Under the pieces are notes generated by a model. The model saw only the letters and a program-made list of their open reading frames with translations, did not search any database and was not told where the DNA came from. 64,000 nucleotides of DNA from Episyrphus balteatus (lineage: Eukaryota; Arthropoda; Insecta; Diptera; Syrphidae): positions 77,314,867 to 77,378,866 of the forward strand of contig NC_079136.1 in NCBI RefSeq assembly GCF_945859705.1, written 5' to 3'. How positions within the stretch are numbered: the first letter of the stretch is position 1; the number at the start of each line of letters is the position of its first letter. The position numbers were made by a program, and so were the translations under genes. Below, one piece after another: positions 61,748-64,000 of the stretch.

Positions 61748-63827
61748 GAGCCGGCAGCATATTTTGGCAGTTTTGATATAACCGAAATTCGAGTGTGCAC
61801 ATATCTAGATATGCACCACAGTATATCAACGGAACAAGTCTGGCAGTGATCTTTTTCAGCTTTCCCTTGCCAGACGCATCCAAAGTGCAGCAAAAAATCA
61901 ATTTTTGGCGTTTTGGTATAACCGAATAAATGATACACCAAAAAATCATAAAAAATCCCCTGATTTCGAATCTGTGGGTACCGCTAGTTTCTTTTTCAGC
62001 TTTCCGCCCGCCAGACCGCTTTTAAGCATTTTTAAGTGCATTTTTCTAATAAAAAACCTAATTACTTATTTTCTGTTAGGTATAACCGTATGATGGTAAC
62101 AAATTAATATTCTATGTCAATTCCAGGTCTAGAAAATATAATTTTTAGCCAGCTATTTTTCAGCCTTCCCTCTGCCAGACGCATCCAAAATGCAGTCAAA
62201 AATCAACTTTTGGCGTTTTCCTAGGTATTAACCGAATAAATGATACACGAAAAAATCATAAAAAATCCCCTGATTTCAAAAATGTGGGTACCAGAAGTTT
62301 TGTTTCAGCTTTCGGCCCGCCAGACCGCTTTGAAGCATTTTGAAATGCATTTTTCTAATAAAAAACCTAATAGCTTATTTTCTGTTGGGTATAACCGTAT
62401 GATGGTAACAAATTAAAGTTCTATGTCTATTCCTGGTTTAGAAAATATAAGTTTAAGCCAGATATTTTTCAGCCTTCCCTCTGCCAGACGCCCTTAAAGG
62501 TTTCCCAAACAGGTTTTTCCATAGAAAAAACACCTAGTTTCTGTTTTTTTCTTATAAAATTGAAATAATATTTTTTGTTTATAGAGTAACCATATGATGG
62601 CCAAATATTAACTTTCTCTGCCTTTTTCTGATTTAGAAAATGTAAGTTTAAGCCAGTTTTGTTTCAGCCTACCCTCTGCCAGACGCCCTAAAAGGTATCT
62701 CAATAGTACGGGAAAGTTAGATTTTGCTATATGGGGCATGGGGGTCTGGGAAAAAATCCGAAATGCATTTTGACTTCAGGGCTCGAAAGGCATAAAGACA
62801 CGAGTCGTAAACCAAATTTTGTTCAATCGCACCAAGAGTCATTTGGCCGCCATTTTTTTTTTAATACAAATTTTAGTTTTTCACATAACTCGTGTATTTT
62901 TTAACCTACAGAAAAAACAATGTAAATGTAAAAAACTTGAAATAATTTAATTTTCTACAATATATGTTAAATGTTAAAAGTTAGGGTGTTTTTTTTTTAA
63001 ACACGTCAAAAAGTGATTTTCTTATTTTTGTCATTATCTCTTTTACTTGAGCGTTTTTTAAAAGTTTGTTCGTTGTAAAAGTTGTAGATCTTTTAATTAC
63101 CTTCATTTGTTACAATATTGGTTTTTCGATTTGACACACCGTTTTCGATCTGTAGGCAAAAAACTTCAAAAAATTGCAATTTTTTGTATAGGGACAAACA
63201 AAATGATTCTTGGTGCTGAAACAAAACTGGCTTAAACTCACATTTTCTAAATCAGGAAAAGGCAGAGAAAGTTAATATTTGGCCATCATATGGTTACTCT
63301 AAACAAAAAATATTATTTCAATTTTATAAGAAAAAAAACAGAAACTATGTGTTTTTTCTATGGAAAAACCTGTTTGGGAAACTTTTAAGGGAGTCTGGCA
63401 GAGGGAAGGCTGAAAAATATCTGGCTTAAACTTATATTTTCTAAACCAGGAATAGACATAGAATTTTAATTTGTTACCATCATACGGTTATACCTAACAG
63501 AAAATAAGTAATTAGGTTTTTTATTAGAAAAATGCACTTAAAAATGCTTTAAAGCGGTCTGGCGGGGGGAAAGCTGAAAAAGAAACTTGCGGTACCCACA
63601 GATTCGAAATCAGGGGATTTTTTATGATTTTTTGGTGTATCATTTATTCGGTTATACCAAAACGCCAAAAATTGATTTTTTGCTGCACTTTGGATGCGTC
63701 TGGCAAGGGAAAGCTGAAAAAGATCACTGCCAGACTTGTTCCGTTGATATACTGTGGTGCATATCTAGATATGTGCACACTCGAATTTCGGTTATATCAA
63801 AACTGCCAAAATATGCTGCCGGCTCTC
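61748..63827. mobile_element. 2.1-kb foldback element with unequal arms
   Basis: The left arm starts GAGCCGGCAGCATATTTTGG and its mirror ends the right arm (CCAAAATATGCTGCCGGCTC). Landmarks are TTCAGCTTTCCCTTGCCAGA, TCATAAAAAATCCCCTGATT and TATAACCGTATGATGGTAAC. The left arm carries a 314-bp unit twice in tandem (about 61855-62168 and 62169-62480), whereas the right arm has it once. The spacer is about 62672-63215. The outermost 200 bp of the two arms translate to the same 67-residue stretch on opposite strands, so they differ hardly at all. A clear TSD was not found. Confidence 0.88.
61855..62480 (+). repeat. 314-bp tandem duplication in the left foldback arm
   Basis: Two units, each running from TTTTTCAGC(T/C)TTCCC.TGCCAGACG through AATCATAAAAAATCCCCTGA, CCGCCAGACCGCTTT and AACCGTATGATGGTAAC to the next CAGCCTTCCC. 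They differ by about 8-10%, clearly more than the outer arms differ from each other. Confidence 0.85.
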
Positions 63828-64000
63828 GGTCTAGTACTATACTTACCTCTAGATTATGCTTTTTTCATGATTTGCAGTATGTACAATGTACATACTTAAT
63901 ACTAAACCTTAAAATTGCATCAATTATATCCCTGCAACGAGCACTTGATGTATGGGTGGATGTTCTAGAACATCTAGTTATTAAAAAAAAGATATCTACA

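Noticed and set aside
61680..63899. The same ~67-residue protein encoded at 61744-61949 (minus) and 63624-63830 (plus)
   Set aside because: The identity follows from the inverted arms of the foldback element and is not evidence of a conserved protein.

Overview
The window is AT-rich nuclear DNA from an animal, most likely an insect and probably a dipteran. The evidence is a BEL/Pao LTR retrotransposon, Jockey-like and RTE-like LINE relics, a piggyBac-like relic, GTCY-microsatellite repeats of the kind seen in Drosophila Helentrons, and many short inverted-repeat DNA elements. The species assignment is inference. I found no complete host protein gene, tRNA, rRNA or CRISPR array. The stretch looks intergenic or like part of a very large intron. 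Three short segments have good splice signals and could be host exons (+ strand 11179-11202 and 24293-24348; - strand 15230-15320).

Layout. 1-11 kb: a LINE reverse transcriptase relic at the left edge (- strand), a 229-bp SINE-like retroposon with a 15-bp target-site duplication (TSD), a 525-bp inverted-repeat element, an 800-bp foldback element and a 0.7-kb AT-rich inverted-repeat element. 11-20 kb: a Tc1/mariner-like non-autonomous element carrying a nested 130-bp element with pogo-like ends, the possible - strand exon, and a piggyBac-like transposase relic split by a 254-bp MITE. 20-25 kb: a composite repeat holding a 130-140-bp tandem satellite, a MITE inserted in one satellite unit and a 960-bp nested palindrome; then a GTCY-type repeat. 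26.4-28.4 kb: a nearly pure 2-kb palindrome, with a second rearranged copy at 53.6-54.8 kb. 30-38 kb: a 164-bp tandem repeat, a 223-bp MITE with perfect ends and 8-bp TSD, a Jockey-like LINE relic split by another MITE, and a 1.6-kb foldback element. 38.0-39.8 kb: a repeat carrying about 900 bp of (GACA)n.

40924-47656 is a full-length BEL/Pao element on the - strand. It has 625-bp LTRs that I read as identical, a 5-bp TSD and one uninterrupted 1718-residue Gag-Pol reading frame, so it is a very recent insertion. 48.4-51.2 kb holds the RNase H end of one LINE and the endonuclease part of another; a 105-bp SINE-like copy with 18-bp TSD is inserted in the second. 51396-52659 is a foldback element with an extremely GC-rich palindromic core. 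54.9-56.7 kb has two more inverted-repeat elements, and 61.7-63.8 kb a 2-kb foldback element with unequal arms.

The main theme is repeated nested insertion. Four inverted-repeat elements (16651, 36274, 51396, 56041) are each flanked by a clean 9-bp direct repeat. Three of them are long foldbacks with complex arms, which is the structure of Drosophila Foldback/MULE-type elements. No transposase for them is present in the window.
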